From contig NZ_CP132542.1 in the NCBI RefSeq assembly GCF_030845175.1, positions 682,001-746,000 on the forward strand: DNA of 64,000 bases. The letters are read 5' to 3'. The notes below the pieces were generated by a model. That model was not told the origin of the DNA. It did not search any database and saw only the letters and a program-made list of their open reading frames with translations. The DNA is from Coralliovum pocilloporae. Its GTDB lineage: Bacteria; Pseudomonadota; Alphaproteobacteria; Rhizobiales; Cohaesibacteraceae. Below, one piece after another: positions 26,855 through 36,157 of the stretch. Position 1 is the stretch's first letter, and every line of letters begins with the position of its first letter. The position numbers and the translations under genes are program-made.

Positions 26855-27952
26855 ATGGGTTTCAAGTGCGGTATCGTCGGATTGCCGAATGTGGGCAAAT
26901 CCACCTTATTCAATGCTCTGACCAAAACTGCGGCAGCACAGGCTGCCAATTATCCGTTCTGCACAATTGAGCCGAACACAGGGGATGTTGGCGTTCCGGA
27001 TCCGAGACTGAAAGACATTGCCTCGATTGCCAGTTCCGCCAATGTCATCCCAACCCGGCTGACCTTTGTTGATATTGCCGGCCTCGTGCGCGGCGCGTCC
27101 AAAGGCGAAGGTCTGGGCAATCAGTTTCTGGCCAATATCCGCGAAGTGGATGCCATTGCCCATGTGCTTCGTTGTTTTGAAGATGGCGATATCACACACG
27201 TGGATGGCAAGGTCGACCCGTTGGCTGATGCGGAGACCGTTGAAACCGAGCTGATGCTGGCTGATCTCGAAAGTCTTGAGCGTCGTGTGGCGGGTCTGCG
27301 CAAACGCGCAACCACTGGCGACAAGGAAGCCAAGACGCAGGTGGTTCTGATGGATGCGGCAATCGAACTGCTTCAAGATGGCAAACCGGCCCGTCTGCTG
27401 GATATTTCCGACGATCAGCAGAAGGATTTCAAGGCTCTGAACCTTCTCACCTCAAAGCCGGTTCTCTATGTCTGCAATGTGGATGAGGACAGCGCATCAG
27501 AGGGCAACGCATTCTCAAAGGCCGTACAGGAAAAAGCTGAGCAGGATGGGGCTGCATCTGTGGTCATTTCTGCTGCCATCGAAGCAGAAATTTCCCAGCT
27601 CTCCGATGAGGAGCAGGCTGACTTCCTTGAAACAATCGGCCTTGAGGAAGCTGGCCTTGATCGTCTGATCCGGGCCGGATACGGCCTTCTGGACCTGATC
27701 ACCTATTTCACAGCCGGACCAAAGGAAACTCGCGCCTGGACAATCCGCAAAGGCACCAAGGCCCCGCAAGCCGCTGGTGTCATTCATACGGATTTCGAGC
27801 GCGGCTTCATCCGCGCCCAGACTATCGGCTTTGAAGACTACACTACACTGGGGGGCGAAAGTGCCGCTAAGGAAGCAGGCAAGGCACGCGATGAAGGCAA
27901 GGAATACATCGTCAAGGATGGCGATATCCTGCTCTTCAAGTTCAACACCTGA
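26855..27952 (+). CDS. ychF: Redox-regulated ATPase YchF (OLA1 family)
   Basis: A 365-residue Obg-related P-loop protein that prefers ATP. G1 is GLPNVGKST, G3 DIAGLVRGASKGEGLGN, and in place of NKxD the G4 region reads YVCNVDED, as usual for YchF. A coiled-coil insert and a C-terminal TGS domain (TYFTAGPKETRAWTIRKGTKAPQAAGVIHTDFERGFIRA) follow. Start ATG 26855 gives MGFKCGIVG, the family beginning; an upstream start at 26804 overlapping pth is not homologous. A terminator follows at 27965. Confidence 0.96.
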   Translation: MGFKCGIVGLPNVGKSTLFNALTKTAAAQAANYPFCTIEPNTGDVGVPDPRLKDIASIASSANVIPTRLTFVDIAGLVRGASKGEGLGNQFLANIREVDAIAHVLRCFEDGDITHVDGKVDPLADAETVETELMLADLESLERRVAGLRKRATTGDKEAKTQVVLMDAAIELLQDGKPARLLDISDDQQKDFKALNLLTSKPVLYVCNVDEDSASEGNAFSKAVQEKAEQDGAASVVISAAIEAEISQLSDEEQADFLETIGLEEAGLDRLIRAGYGLLDLITYFTAGPKETRAWTIRKGTKAPQAAGVIHTDFERGFIRAQTIGFEDYTTLGGESAAKEAGKARDEGKEYIVKDGDILLFKFNT

Positions 27953-27964
27953 TCGACAAGTTTC

Positions 27965-27998
27965 AAGGCGGCCTCTGAGCCGCCTTTTCTTCCCTTTC
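27965..27998 (+). terminator. Intrinsic terminator after ychF
   Basis: AAGGCGGC (27965-27972) and GCCGCCTT (27979-27986) form a perfect 8-bp stem with a 6-base loop, followed by TTCTTCCCTTT. It ends the rplY-pth-ychF transcript 12 bases after the stop. Confidence 0.9.
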
Positions 27999-28087
27999 GG
28001 TACCCCCAACAAAGATCACCCATATCGACTTGAACCTGCTGCTGGTCTTTCCCATAAATGAAAGAGACCATTGGGAGCAGCCTCATC

Positions 28088-28537
28088 ATGTATCGGACCT
28101 TTGACAGTTTCTCTGTCGGTGACGCCATAAGTCTTGGCACCTATGACGTTACACGCGAGGAAATCATCGAGTTTGCCTCGGAGTTTGATGCGCAACCTTT
28201 TCACCTTGATGATGAGGCTGGCAAAGCATCCATGCTGGGTGGCCTTGCCGCATCCGGCTGGCACACATGCTCCATGTTCATGCGCATGCTGGCGGATGGA
28301 CTTCTGAAGAATTCAAACTGTCAGGGGTCTCCCGGTGTCGAACAATTGCGCTGGTTATACCCGGTCTATCCTGACGACACTCTGTCCGCCGAAGCAGAGG
28401 TCCTTTCAAGTCGCCTCCTCGAAAGCAACCCCCATCTCGGCCTTGTGACATTTCACTTTGTTATCAGGAACCAGAATAAAAAGCCGGTAGCGGAGCTGAC
28501 CAACTCCATACTCTTCAGGCGCGGGGCAGAGCAATGA
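28088..28537 (+). CDS. MaoC family dehydratase (first of a pair)
   Basis: A 149-residue hot-dog fold protein. The core FASEFDAQPFHLDDEAGKASMLGGLAASGWH has the hydratase-2 D and H pair and the SGWH helix of (R)-specific enoyl-CoA hydratases. It probably hydrates or dehydrates a CoA or ACP thioester. The start at 28088 gives YRTFDSFSVGD, the normal beginning; 28058 is an alternative without similarity. Its stop overlaps the start of a second MaoC gene by 4 bases, so they may form a heterodimer. Confidence 0.87.
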   Translation: MYRTFDSFSVGDAISLGTYDVTREEIIEFASEFDAQPFHLDDEAGKASMLGGLAASGWHTCSMFMRMLADGLLKNSNCQGSPGVEQLRWLYPVYPDDTLSAEAEVLSSRLLESNPHLGLVTFHFVIRNQNKKPVAELTNSILFRRGAEQ

Positions 28538-29019
28538 GCTATTTCGAGGACGTACAGATCGGCCATGAAATCATGCTTGGCGAGCATCACTTTACCGAGG
28601 ACGCAATCACCGCCTTTGCACGGAAATACGACCCACAGGATTTTCACCTGAACCCTGATGCAGCTCGGGAAAGTGTGCTCGGGGGCCTTTGCGCATCCGG
28701 CTGGCACACAGCGTCTGTATGGATGAAACTGATGGTCGCTCACATGAAAAGAGAAATGAAGACAGCCGTAGCAGAGGGTCGTCCGATGGCAGCTCTCGGA
28801 CCATCTCCCGGACTTCGGGACCTGAAATGGATCAAGCCTGTTTATGCCGGAGACACGATCACCTACAGCTCCACCATAATCGCCAAGCATGAAAGCCGCT
28901 CAAAACCTGACTGGGGTGTGATCGACAACCGGAATACCGGCACCAACCAGAATGGCGAATTGGTCTTCTCATTTATTGGCAGCGTGTTTATTCAACGCCG
29001 CCCTGATGTGAACAGCTAG
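28534..29019 (+). CDS. MaoC family dehydratase (second of a pair)
   Basis: A 161-residue paralogue of the preceding protein: ARKYDPQDFHLNPDAARESVLGGLCASGWHT keeps the same D, H and SGWH residues. It has an insert around MKREMKTAVAEGRPMAALGPSPGLRDLKW that its partner lacks. Translationally coupled to it (ATGA overlap). The 3' 51 bases overlap the end of a convergent membrane protein gene (28969-29559). Substrate unknown; no CoA-pathway neighbours define it. Confidence 0.87.
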   Translation: MSYFEDVQIGHEIMLGEHHFTEDAITAFARKYDPQDFHLNPDAARESVLGGLCASGWHTASVWMKLMVAHMKREMKTAVAEGRPMAALGPSPGLRDLKWIKPVYAGDTITYSSTIIAKHESRSKPDWGVIDNRNTGTNQNGELVFSFIGSVFIQRRPDVNS

Positions 29020-29559
29020 CGTCATCAGCAAAAGCGCGCGAACAAACAGGCCCTGCAGGTGACTGGACAAGCTGGGAGCGCCATCAAGCAGCACAAGCGC
29101 CATAAAATCTGCCGCGCTGAGGAACCGAGCCACAATCTGGATTGGCAGACCATCAAAAAGAAACAGATAGTAGGTGTAGTAGACTTGGGGCGCGAGAGAC
29201 AGGGCGAGCCAGCACAACACGACCGTCAGCGCCAGATCGCCCAGCACAGACAGAACAGCACTGTTTGTCAAACGGAGCCGTGAAAACAGCTTTCTACCCA
29301 ACCAGGCTTTTAAAGCTGCAATGAAAATGATCAGCAGACAGGACAGAAGAAGCAATCCCGCCTGCCCTATGGGTGACAGGGTATAGGCAGAATCCCCCGC
29401 ATAACCAGAGGAAACGGCATTCAGGAAAGCAGGTGACATCAGCGCAGAAACAGCAAGCGCCAGGAAGAGCCAGAGCATCAGCCGAAGCAGGTGCCCGAGC
29501 TGGTCATAGACAGCCACAAGGCCATCGCCTGTCCCCTTGCTCGCTGCGCTGTCCGCCAT
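28969..29559 (-). CDS. Conserved membrane protein of unknown function
   Basis: A 196-residue protein with four clear hydrophobic helices (roughly 25-47, 67-88, 102-125 and 170-187) and a short hydrophilic N-terminus. I do not recognise a family; the general layout resembles small DUF2975-like membrane proteins, but no diagnostic motif is present. It starts at the stop of apt (one-base overlap, TGATG), so it is the last gene of the mtnP-apt transcript. Its 3' end overlaps the converging MaoC gene by 51 bases, which supports neither start nor end being altered easily. Confidence 0.6.
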   Translation of the reverse strand: MADSAASKGTGDGLVAVYDQLGHLLRLMLWLFLALAVSALMSPAFLNAVSSGYAGDSAYTLSPIGQAGLLLLSCLLIIFIAALKAWLGRKLFSRLRLTNSAVLSVLGDLALTVVLCWLALSLAPQVYYTYYLFLFDGLPIQIVARFLSAADFMALVLLDGAPSLSSHLQGLFVRALLLMTLAVHIRAALNKHAANK

Positions 29560-30104
29560 CAGTCCCCTTCAAAGTCAATCAGAGTATGAACGTCCACATC
29601 AATGGCACGCAGACGGTCTGCGCCACCAAGATCCGGCAGGTCAATCACGAAAGCGGCCGCAACAACAGTTCCACCACAACGGCGGATCAGCTCGATACCG
29701 GCCTGTGCCGTGCCACCCGTCGCGATCAGGTCATCGACCACCAGAACGCGTTCACCCGGCTGAATAGCATCCTCATGCATTTCGACCCGGTCCATACCAT
29801 ACTCAAGGCTGTAATCCTGCCCGATGGTCTTGTAGGGCAGTTTGCCCTGCTTGCGGATAGGCACAAACCCCTTACCAAGCTGATGAGCAACCGCCCCACC
29901 CAGGATGAACCCCCGCGCTTCAATCCCGACGACCTTGTCCACACCCGCGGTCAGATAGGGCCAGACAAGCTGATCAACGGCGGCACGCCAGCCAACCGGA
30001 TCGGCAATCAGCGTTGTGATATCCCGAAAAATGACTCCCGGCTTCGGGTAATCAGGTATCGAGCGGATAAAGGTTCTGAGGTCCAGGGACTTGGCGTTTG
30101 TCAT
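29559..30104 (-). CDS. apt: Adenine phosphoribosyltransferase
   Basis: A 181-residue type I PRTase that converts adenine and PRPP to [27 protein letters not shown] at the start, [32 protein letters not shown], and the PRPP motif [17 protein letters not shown] are complete. The ATG at 30104 is chosen by homology, with GGAAAG upstream. It lies 22 bases downstream of mtnP, which releases adenine from methylthioadenosine; the two act in sequence. Confidence 0.96.
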   Translation of the reverse strand: MTNAKSLDLRTFIRSIPDYPKPGVIFRDITTLIADPVGWRAAVDQLVWPYLTAGVDKVVGIEARGFILGGAVAHQLGKGFVPIRKQGKLPYKTIGQDYSLEYGMDRVEMHEDAIQPGERVLVVDDLIATGGTAQAGIELIRRCGGTVVAAAFVIDLPDLGGADRLRAIDVDVHTLIDFEGD

Positions 30105-30126
30105 AATGTGGCTTTCCAGGTTTACC

Positions 30127-31002
30127 TTAGCGATTGAGAACGCGGCCAGCCACCGCATCCAGTTTGGCCACGAGTTCCGGATCGCGAGCGTCTGGAGCTG
30201 TCATAATGGCAAATTCAAGGGCCGTGTCTGATCCAACAGGGCAGGCCTGATGATCACGCGGGAAATCCCGGGCAATACGGGCCACAAGCCGCTGGGCCTT
30301 GTCCTTGTTGTTGTTCAGCGTTTCGATGATCTGGGTGATATCAACCGCACCATGGTCCGGATGCCAGGAATCATAATCCGTCACCATGGCGATCGTGGCG
30401 TAGCAAAGCTCTGCCTCACGGGCCAGCTTGGCCTCCGGCATGTTGGTCATGCCAATCACCACGCAGCCCCAGTCCCGGTAGAGATTGGATTCGGCAAGGG
30501 ACGAAAATTGCGGACCTTCCATGGCCAGATAGGTTCCGCCACGGGCATACTCGATCTCTTCCGCCCTGGCAGCGCCTTCAATCACATCCACGAGCAATGG
30601 GCTCACGGGATCAGCAACAGATACATGCGCCACGCATCCGGCCCCGAAAAAGCTCTTCGGACGGGCAAAGGTGCGATCAATAAACTGATCCACCAGCACA
30701 AAAGTACCTGGTGCATGTTCTTCCTTCAGCGATCCACAGGCAGAAACGGAGATAAGGTCCGTTACGCCAACCCGCTTCAGGATATCGATATTGGCCCGGT
30801 AATTGATGTCCGATGGCGCAAATCTGTGCCCACGTCCATGACGCGGCAGGAACACCACTTTCAGGCCATCCACCTCACCGATGCGGACTGCATCACTCGG
30901 CTGACCCCATGGGCTCTCGACCGTGACCCATTCCGCATTGTCCAGACCAGGCAGATCATACAGGCCTGACCCACCAATGATACCAAGAACCGAACGTGTC
31001 AT
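30127..31002 (-). CDS. mtnP: S-methyl-5'-thioadenosine phosphorylase
   Basis: A 291-residue purine nucleoside phosphorylase-type trimeric enzyme splitting methylthioadenosine to adenine and methylthioribose-1-phosphate. Motifs: [37 protein letters not shown] (phosphate binding), [27 protein letters not shown] and [20 protein letters not shown], matching MTAP. The ATG at 31002 has GGAGAGGG just upstream. It forms an operon with apt and a membrane protein; mtnA lies far away at 58.1 kb. Confidence 0.95.
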   Translation of the reverse strand: MTRSVLGIIGGSGLYDLPGLDNAEWVTVESPWGQPSDAVRIGEVDGLKVVFLPRHGRGHRFAPSDINYRANIDILKRVGVTDLISVSACGSLKEEHAPGTFVLVDQFIDRTFARPKSFFGAGCVAHVSVADPVSPLLVDVIEGAARAEEIEYARGGTYLAMEGPQFSSLAESNLYRDWGCVVIGMTNMPEAKLAREAELCYATIAMVTDYDSWHPDHGAVDITQIIETLNNNKDKAQRLVARIARDFPRDHQACPVGSDTALEFAIMTAPDARDPELVAKLDAVAGRVLNR

Positions 31003-31115
31003 ACGCCCTCTCCAGCATGAAAAACCCGGCACTGCTTAGCTCAAAACCCTGAACAAAGCTACCGGTCAAAGAGTCTTTCCAACCAGCGCTGTGCCGCTGA
31101 AAATACTCGACCTTG

Positions 31116-31177
31116 TTGTTTGAAAGCCAATTCCTGGCTGAAAAGTCTATCAGCTTTTCAGGAACGCGCTTTGAGAC
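31116..31177. repeat. Dispersed intergenic hairpin repeat, copy B
   Basis: CTGAAAAG (31138-31145), TCTATCAG, CTTTTCAG (31154-31161), with TTGTTT 16 bases before the stem and GAACGCGCTTTGAGAC after it. It matches copy A at 546-607 in the same orientation. It sits between mtnP and the petC terminator. Confidence 0.7.
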
Positions 31178-31207
31178 AAAAGAAAGCCCGGCACTGGGCC
31201 GGGCCTT
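31175..31207 (-). terminator. Intrinsic terminator of the petABC operon
   Basis: On the minus strand GCCCGGC pairs with GCCGGGC (positions 31204-31198 and 31192-31186) around a 5-base loop, followed by TTTCTTTTGTC. It begins about 23 bases after the petC stop. Confidence 0.88.
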
Positions 31208-31229
31208 CAAGAATTTATCCGCTTGTCAA

Positions 31230-32087
31230 TCAGTGATCGACATTGGACCACAGCTTGCGCTTGGACGCGTAAAGCAGGCCGGCGAAGACAATCAGGAAGA
31301 TCAGAACCTGGAAGCCGATACGCTTGCGGGCTTCAAGATGCGGCTCAGCCGTCCACATCAGAAACGCTGTTACGTCGCGAGAATACTGCTCAACCGTCAT
31401 CGGTGTGCCGTCAGTATACTCAACCAGCTCGTCAGACAGCGGCGGTGCCATAGACAGGAAGTTACCCGGGAATGCCTCGTTATAATACTGGCCTTCCGGA
31501 GCTTCCTTGTCTTCATTGTAACCGGTCAGAAGCGCGTGAAGATAATCCGGACCCGATTCCTGATAATTGGTGATCGTGTGCCAGATAAAGCGTGTCAGAT
31601 CGGTCAGAGGCTCCACATGGACATCCGGACCGGCAACACCGGTACGGGCCTTCGCGATCAGGGACAGATCCGGTGGCATGGCACCATTGTTCGATGCACG
31701 GGCTGCCTGTTCGTTCGGGAACGGAGCCGGGAACCTGTCAGCCAGGATAGCCGGACGTACTGTCGGCTCCCCGTCTTCATCCGGCTCACCAGGAACTTCG
31801 AATTCTGCCGCAATCGACTTGATTGCTGCTTCATCAAATTCCGGGCCGCCTTTTTCAACGAGGTTACGGAACGCTACAAGATCCATGGAGTGGCAGCCTG
31901 CGCAGATCTCTTTATAGACCTGGAAGCCACGCTGAAGCTGACCACGGTCGAAATGACCGAAGATACCGCCAAACGTCCAATCCTGTTTCTCAAGGTGGGG
32001 GCCAACGCCTGCGGCCATGGCTCCACCGGTTGAAAGCGCAATCGTCAGGGCTGCTGCGATTGAGCGAAACGAGCTCTTCATGAGCAT
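31230..32087 (-). CDS. petC: Cytochrome c1 of the bc1 complex
   Basis: A 285-residue periplasmic, membrane-anchored c-type cytochrome. A signal peptide ends near GAMAAG; the heme motif is CAGCH (C62, C65, H66) and the sixth ligand is probably the Met in FLSMAPPLSD. A C-terminal helix, GFQVLIFLIVFAGLLYASKRKLW, anchors it. Acidic inserts (EDEDGEPTVRP region) are as in purple-bacterial c1. ATG 32087 has GGGAGA 8 bases upstream and is favoured over ATG 32117 and 32081. Last gene of petABC. Confidence 0.95.
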   Translation of the reverse strand: MLMKSSFRSIAAALTIALSTGGAMAAGVGPHLEKQDWTFGGIFGHFDRGQLQRGFQVYKEICAGCHSMDLVAFRNLVEKGGPEFDEAAIKSIAAEFEVPGEPDEDGEPTVRPAILADRFPAPFPNEQAARASNNGAMPPDLSLIAKARTGVAGPDVHVEPLTDLTRFIWHTITNYQESGPDYLHALLTGYNEDKEAPEGQYYNEAFPGNFLSMAPPLSDELVEYTDGTPMTVEQYSRDVTAFLMWTAEPHLEARKRIGFQVLIFLIVFAGLLYASKRKLWSNVDH

Positions 32088-32116
32088 GGGTATGTCTCCC
32101 TTAATCCAATCAGCCA

Positions 32117-33361
32117 TTATTCAGCCGGAACCGTATCTTGTTTCTTCTTCAGAACAGCTTCCGAGATCGAAGACGGTAGCGGTTTCGGATTCTCAAAGAG
32201 GCCGAGCAGAGGAAGAATGACAAGGAAATGGGCGAAGTAGTAGATCGTCAGGATCCGGGCTGCGATGACATAGCCACCTTCAGCCGGTTTGCCACCGAGC
32301 CAGCCGAGGCCGACACAGACAATGGCAAAAATCCAGAAGAACTGCTTGTACAGAGGACGGAAGACAGCCGACTTGACCTTGGATGTGTCCAGCCATGGCA
32401 GGAACAGCAGGATCGCAATCGCCGCAAACATCAGCAGAACACCGCCCAGCTTGTCCGGAACGGCACGCAGGATCGCGTAGAACGGCAGGAAGTACCATTC
32501 CGGGACGATATGTGCCGGTGTCACCAACGCGTTGGCCGGGATGTAGTTGTCCGGGTGACCCATGAAGTTCGGCAGGAAGAACACGAACCAGGCGAAAACG
32601 ATCATGAAGCAGATGATCGCAAACAGATCCTTCACCGTGTAGTACGGGCTGAATGGAACTGTATCCTGGCTGGTCTTCGGCTCGATACCGGCCGGGTTGT
32701 TGTTACCGGCAACGTGGAAGGCCCATATATGAAGGCCAACAACACCGGCAATCATGAACGGCAGCAGGTAATGCAGAGAGAAGAACCGGTTCAGGGTCGG
32801 ATTATCAACTGCAAAGCCGCCCCACAGCCATGTCACGATCGGATCGCCGACCAGCGGAATGGCAGAGAACAGGTTGGTAATAACCGTTGCACCCCAGAAG
32901 CTCATCTGTCCCCATGGCAGAACATAGCCCATGAAACCGGTTGCCATCATCAGAAGGAAGATGATTACACCCAGCATCCAGACAATCTCACGCGGGCTCT
33001 TGTAGGAACCGTAATAGAGACCACGGAAAATGTGGATGTAGACGGCGACAAAGAACATGGAAGCGCCGTTTGCGTGGATGTAACGCAGTAGCCAGCCATA
33101 GTTCACATCGCGCATGATGTGCTCAACAGAAGCGAAAGCCAGGTCGACATGCGGGGTGTAGTGCATCACAAGCACAATGCCTGTGAGGATCTGACAGACC
33201 AGCATGAATGCCAGAATGCCGCCGAATGTCCACCAGTAGTTCAGGTTCTTGGGAACCGGAAATGCGATGAAGGAAGAATGGACAAGACCGCCAATCGGAA
33301 GACGATCCTCCACCCACTTCATAATGCCGTTTTGCGGCTGATAAGTAGAATGCCCGCTCAT
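32117..33361 (-). CDS. petB: Cytochrome b of the bc1 complex
   Basis: A 414-residue, eight-helix b-type cytochrome, full length and unsplit as in bc1 (not b6f). Histidine ligands lie in helices B ([14 protein letters not shown] and YIHIFRG) and D ([10 protein letters not shown] and [15 protein letters not shown]). The Qo site PEWY motif is in [14 protein letters not shown]. It lies between the Rieske gene (27 bases) and petC (29 bases). It oxidises ubiquinol at the periplasmic side and reduces quinone inside. Confidence 0.97.
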   Translation of the reverse strand: MSGHSTYQPQNGIMKWVEDRLPIGGLVHSSFIAFPVPKNLNYWWTFGGILAFMLVCQILTGIVLVMHYTPHVDLAFASVEHIMRDVNYGWLLRYIHANGASMFFVAVYIHIFRGLYYGSYKSPREIVWMLGVIIFLLMMATGFMGYVLPWGQMSFWGATVITNLFSAIPLVGDPIVTWLWGGFAVDNPTLNRFFSLHYLLPFMIAGVVGLHIWAFHVAGNNNPAGIEPKTSQDTVPFSPYYTVKDLFAIICFMIVFAWFVFFLPNFMGHPDNYIPANALVTPAHIVPEWYFLPFYAILRAVPDKLGGVLLMFAAIAILLFLPWLDTSKVKSAVFRPLYKQFFWIFAIVCVGLGWLGGKPAEGGYVIAARILTIYYFAHFLVILPLLGLFENPKPLPSSISEAVLKKKQDTVPAE

Positions 33362-33388
33362 TGGGTGCTCCTCGAACGTCCGTCGGGA

Positions 33389-33946
33389 TTAACCGATCTT
33401 GATCGTGGTCTCGCTGATATAGCTGAAGGTCGGAACGTCAAGGTTCCGAGGTGCCGGACCTTTGCGGATACGGCCAGACGTATCATAGTGCGATCCGTGA
33501 CATGGGCAGAACCAGCCACCGAAATCTCCAGCCTGTCCCAGCGGCACACAGCCAAGGTGGGTACAGATACCAACCATCACGATCAGTGCTTCATTGGTCG
33601 GAGATGCGCGGTTCACATCAGACGCATCTTTCCCAGGTGCGTTTGCGTTCCGAGCATCCTGATCCGGCAGATCACTCAACGAAACATTGTTGGCTTCAGC
33701 AATTTCCGCTTCCGTCCGATAACGGATGAAGACAGGCTTGCCACGCCATTTCACGGTCAGGGACTGACCGGCTTCCAGTGACGAAACGTCCACTTCAATA
33801 GATGCAAGCGCCAGGGCGGATGCATCCGGGTTCATCTGGTCAATAAACGGCCAAGCAAGTGCGGCTGCGCCTACTGCCCCTACTGCGCCAGTCGCGATAT
33901 ACAGAAAATCGCGGCGGGTTGGTTCTTCCATTTCCGTGCTAGCCAA
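33389..33946 (-). CDS. petA: Ubiquinol-cytochrome c reductase Rieske iron-sulfur subunit
   Basis: A 185-residue [2Fe-2S] protein. [20 protein letters not shown] is a Tat-type twin-arginine anchor that stays in the membrane. Cluster motifs are CTHLGC (128-133) and CPCHGSHYD (147-155), giving C128, H130, C147 and H150 as ligands and C133-C149 as a disulfide. The start appears to be TTG at 33946: GAGGA lies 7 bases upstream, while the ATG at 33931 has no ribosome-binding site. First gene of petABC. Confidence 0.95.
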   Translation of the reverse strand: MASTEMEEPTRRDFLYIATGAVGAVGAAALAWPFIDQMNPDASALALASIEVDVSSLEAGQSLTVKWRGKPVFIRYRTEAEIAEANNVSLSDLPDQDARNANAPGKDASDVNRASPTNEALIVMVGICTHLGCVPLGQAGDFGGWFCPCHGSHYDTSGRIRKGPAPRNLDVPTFSYISETTIKIG

Positions 33947-34216
33947 AGCCTGTTCCTCTCGAAACCTACACAGGTGATCCTCAACGCCTATAATGCGATA
34001 CCCTCCGGCAGCCTCATCAGATCAGCGCCAAACGGTCGCACCAAGGCACATTTTATTTGTGTCCCGGTATCGGTGACGTTCTTTATGCATTATGAATGCG
34101 TCTTGTCCAGTCTCACATAAGGATTACGGGCAGATTGTCGCACAAGCGCGCACTTATCTGCCGATCCCCGTGATACAGGCACTGTTCGAATCATCCCCCT
34201 CATTTGCCGAACCGTC
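33947..34216. other. Divergent region between petABC and trmL
   Basis: These 270 bases carry the promoters of petABC (minus) and trmL (plus). I see no confident -35/-10 pair, no conserved palindrome that can be named and no ORF. A PetR-type (OmpR) binding site could lie here, but the direct repeats such sites need are not obvious by eye. Confidence 0.4.
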
Positions 34217-34681
34217 ATGCAGATTGCACTCTATCAACCTGATATTCCACAGAATACTGGAACGATTCTACGTTTGTCAGCCTGTTTGAACGTTACAGTT
34301 CATATTATCGAACCTGCAGGCTTCATCCTGAGAGACAAGGATCTGCGCAGAGCAGCCATGGATTACCTGGCAAGGGCCGACTATCAGCGTCATCTCTCAT
34401 GGGACCATTTTCTGGAATATCTCAAGGACAGGGACTCGCGACTGATTCTCCTGACCAGCACTGCAGAGGTCAGCTACACAGACATCGCGTTCCGCCCGTC
34501 AGACGTTCTGCTTCTGGGACGGGAATCGGCTGGCGCTCCGCCTGAAGTCCACGCACGCGCAGACGAGCGGATCCGCATTCCCATGGCTGAAGGTGCTCGT
34601 TCCCTGAACATCGCCATGGCCTGTTCCATGGTTCTGGGCGAAGCCCTGCGCCAGACAGGTGGTTTTCCAGTCAAGCTATAA
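34217..34681 (+). CDS. trmL: tRNA (cytidine/uridine34-2'-O)-methyltransferase
   Basis: A 154-residue SPOUT methyltransferase of the wobble position in leucine tRNAs. QIALYQPDIPQNTGTILRLSACLN at the start, RRAAMDYL, LLLGRESAGAPPEVHARADERI and IPMAEGARSLNIAMACSMVLGEALRQ are the knot motifs with the SAM loop. Its size is standard for a minimal trefoil enzyme. Its usual neighbour hemF is 3.1 kb downstream, separated by four unrelated genes. Confidence 0.95.
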   Translation: MQIALYQPDIPQNTGTILRLSACLNVTVHIIEPAGFILRDKDLRRAAMDYLARADYQRHLSWDHFLEYLKDRDSRLILLTSTAEVSYTDIAFRPSDVLLLGRESAGAPPEVHARADERIRIPMAEGARSLNIAMACSMVLGEALRQTGGFPVKL

Positions 34682-34691
34682 GGAACAGGTC

Positions 34692-35306
34692 CTAAGTTTT
34701 ATCAGCAAGCAGAACACGATACTTCAGCTCTGTAGCGACCGTAGTAAAGATACATTTATCATCCATAGCCCGCGATAGGATCATCGCCCCTTCAAGGGTT
34801 GAAATGACCAACAGTGCTTCCTGCTCTGCTCGAGATGCGGGCATATGTGCCCCGAAGGCAGATTTAAGCCAACTGATATTCCGCTGAAAAAAAGCCTTGC
34901 TTTCATCACGGACAATATCCGGCAAGGACAGTGTTTCCGCACCCAGCATGCCACAAAGACAAAGCATATCATCATCAAGAAGAGCTGTTCTGAATAAATC
35001 AGAATAAAGATCAAGAGCCTCCTCAAGTCCCAACCCCTCCGGCTCGCCAAGGGCACCCATCAGGCGTTCCGTATACCGTCGGGCCACTTCCCCCCCCAAC
35101 TCAGCCTTTGACGGGAAATGATAGTGAACGCTGGCACTCTTGATACCAACCACCTCGGCAATATCTCTGAAACTGAATGCGTTGTAGCCCCCTTGACGGA
35201 TCATCTGTTCCGCAGCCAGCACTATGTCATCACGTTTGGTCTTACTCAAAGGATCGCCCCCAAATCTACCTTCTGATAGATAGCTCTTGACAGAAGGGAA
35301 ATCCAT
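34692..35306 (-). CDS. TetR family repressor
   Basis: A 204-residue regulator. The DNA-binding helix-turn-helix is AAEQMIRQGGYNAFSFRDIAEVVGIKSASVHYHFPSKAELG, the classic TetR block with VHYHFPSK. The C-terminal ligand domain has LYSDLFRTALLDDDMLCLCGMLGAETLSL, including a CLCG pair, a pattern of AcrR/NemR-like proteins that can sense electrophiles through cysteine; this is inference. The gene is divergent from an SDR gene with a 24-bp palindrome between them, suggesting that it represses both. Confidence 0.88.
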   Translation of the reverse strand: MDFPSVKSYLSEGRFGGDPLSKTKRDDIVLAAEQMIRQGGYNAFSFRDIAEVVGIKSASVHYHFPSKAELGGEVARRYTERLMGALGEPEGLGLEEALDLYSDLFRTALLDDDMLCLCGMLGAETLSLPDIVRDESKAFFQRNISWLKSAFGAHMPASRAEQEALLVISTLEGAMILSRAMDDKCIFTTVATELKYRVLLADKT

Positions 35307-35313
35307 ATCAATA

Positions 35314-35337
35314 TATCTACCTACTACTAGATAGATA
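35314..35337. promoter_or_regulatory. Candidate TetR operator palindrome
   Basis: TATCTACCT (35314-35322) and AGATAGATA (35329-35337) form 9-base arms with one mismatch around a 6-base spacer. It lies 8 bases before the TetR start and 26 bases before the SDR start. A further similar half-site, CTACCTTCTGATAGATAG, is inside the start of the TetR gene near 35264-35281. Confidence 0.65.
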
Positions 35338-35362
35338 AATCAAGAAATGGAGTTTGCCACCA

Positions 35363-36133
35363 ATGAACACGAGACAGACAGCGATCATTATCGGTGGATC
35401 GTCAGGTATGGGGCTCGCTACAGCCGAACGCCTCGCGTCACAGGATCTGGACCTGATCATCATTGGGCGAAACAACGATAAGCTGAAGGCCGCAGATGAG
35501 CGCCTCAAAAGTATCAGCTCGGGTACTATCGAGACCATACAAGCGGATCTCTATGAGGAAGCATCAGTACAGAATCTCATCCGCACGCTGTCAACGGCGA
35601 GGCCTTCCGTCCGATATCTGGTAAATGCCGCTGGTTACTTTTACCCCAAACCTTTTCTCGATCACGAAGCAGAAGATTTTGACCGCTATCATCAGCTGAA
35701 CAAAGCCTTATTCTTCCTTACGCAGGCAGTTGCCAGATTGATGGCGAGCAATGGTGGGGGTTCTATCGTCAATATTGGCTCGATGTGGGCGAAACAGGCC
35801 ATCAAGGCAACACCCTCTTCTGCCTATTCCATGGCAAAAGCTGGTTTGCATGCGCTTACCCAACATCTGGCGATGGAGCTTGCTGACAACAATATTCGCG
35901 TCAACGCAGTCTCTCCTGCAGTTGTGGCAACACCGATCTATGGGGCATTTATCCCTGAAACGGAGATTGAGGAAACACTGACTGGTGGTTTCGACGCATT
36001 TCATCCGGTTAACCGGATCGGTCGACCACTGGATGTCGCCCATGCAATCGAGTTTCTTCTCTCTGATAAAGCCAGTTGGGTAACCGGAGCAATATGGGAT
36101 GTCGATGGCGGCGTGATGGCTGGCCGCAACTAA
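35363..36133 (+). CDS. SDR family NAD(P)-dependent oxidoreductase
   Basis: A 256-residue classical short-chain dehydrogenase. Coenzyme motif GGSSGMGLA (residues 10-18), LVNAAGYFY for the NAG block, catalytic S142-type serine in [10 protein letters not shown] and YxxxK in [10 protein letters not shown] are intact. [15 protein letters not shown] and [11 protein letters not shown] are the C-terminal signatures. ATG 35363 is preferred with GGAG about 10 bases upstream; TTG at 35354 is too close. Substrate unknown. Divergent from the TetR gene that probably controls it; a GC-rich hairpin follows. Confidence 0.9.
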   Translation: MNTRQTAIIIGGSSGMGLATAERLASQDLDLIIIGRNNDKLKAADERLKSISSGTIETIQADLYEEASVQNLIRTLSTARPSVRYLVNAAGYFYPKPFLDHEAEDFDRYHQLNKALFFLTQAVARLMASNGGGSIVNIGSMWAKQAIKATPSSAYSMAKAGLHALTQHLAMELADNNIRVNAVSPAVVATPIYGAFIPETEIEETLTGGFDAFHPVNRIGRPLDVAHAIEFLLSDKASWVTGAIWDVDGGVMAGRN

Positions 36134-36157
36134 TCAGAATCAACAAACTTCCAACAA

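Noticed and set aside
32228..33091. Long open frame on the plus strand opposite petB (287 codons)
   Set aside because: It is a shadow of the cytochrome b gene in another frame; the translation is low in hydrophobic residues, full of H, Q and R, and lacks any domain.
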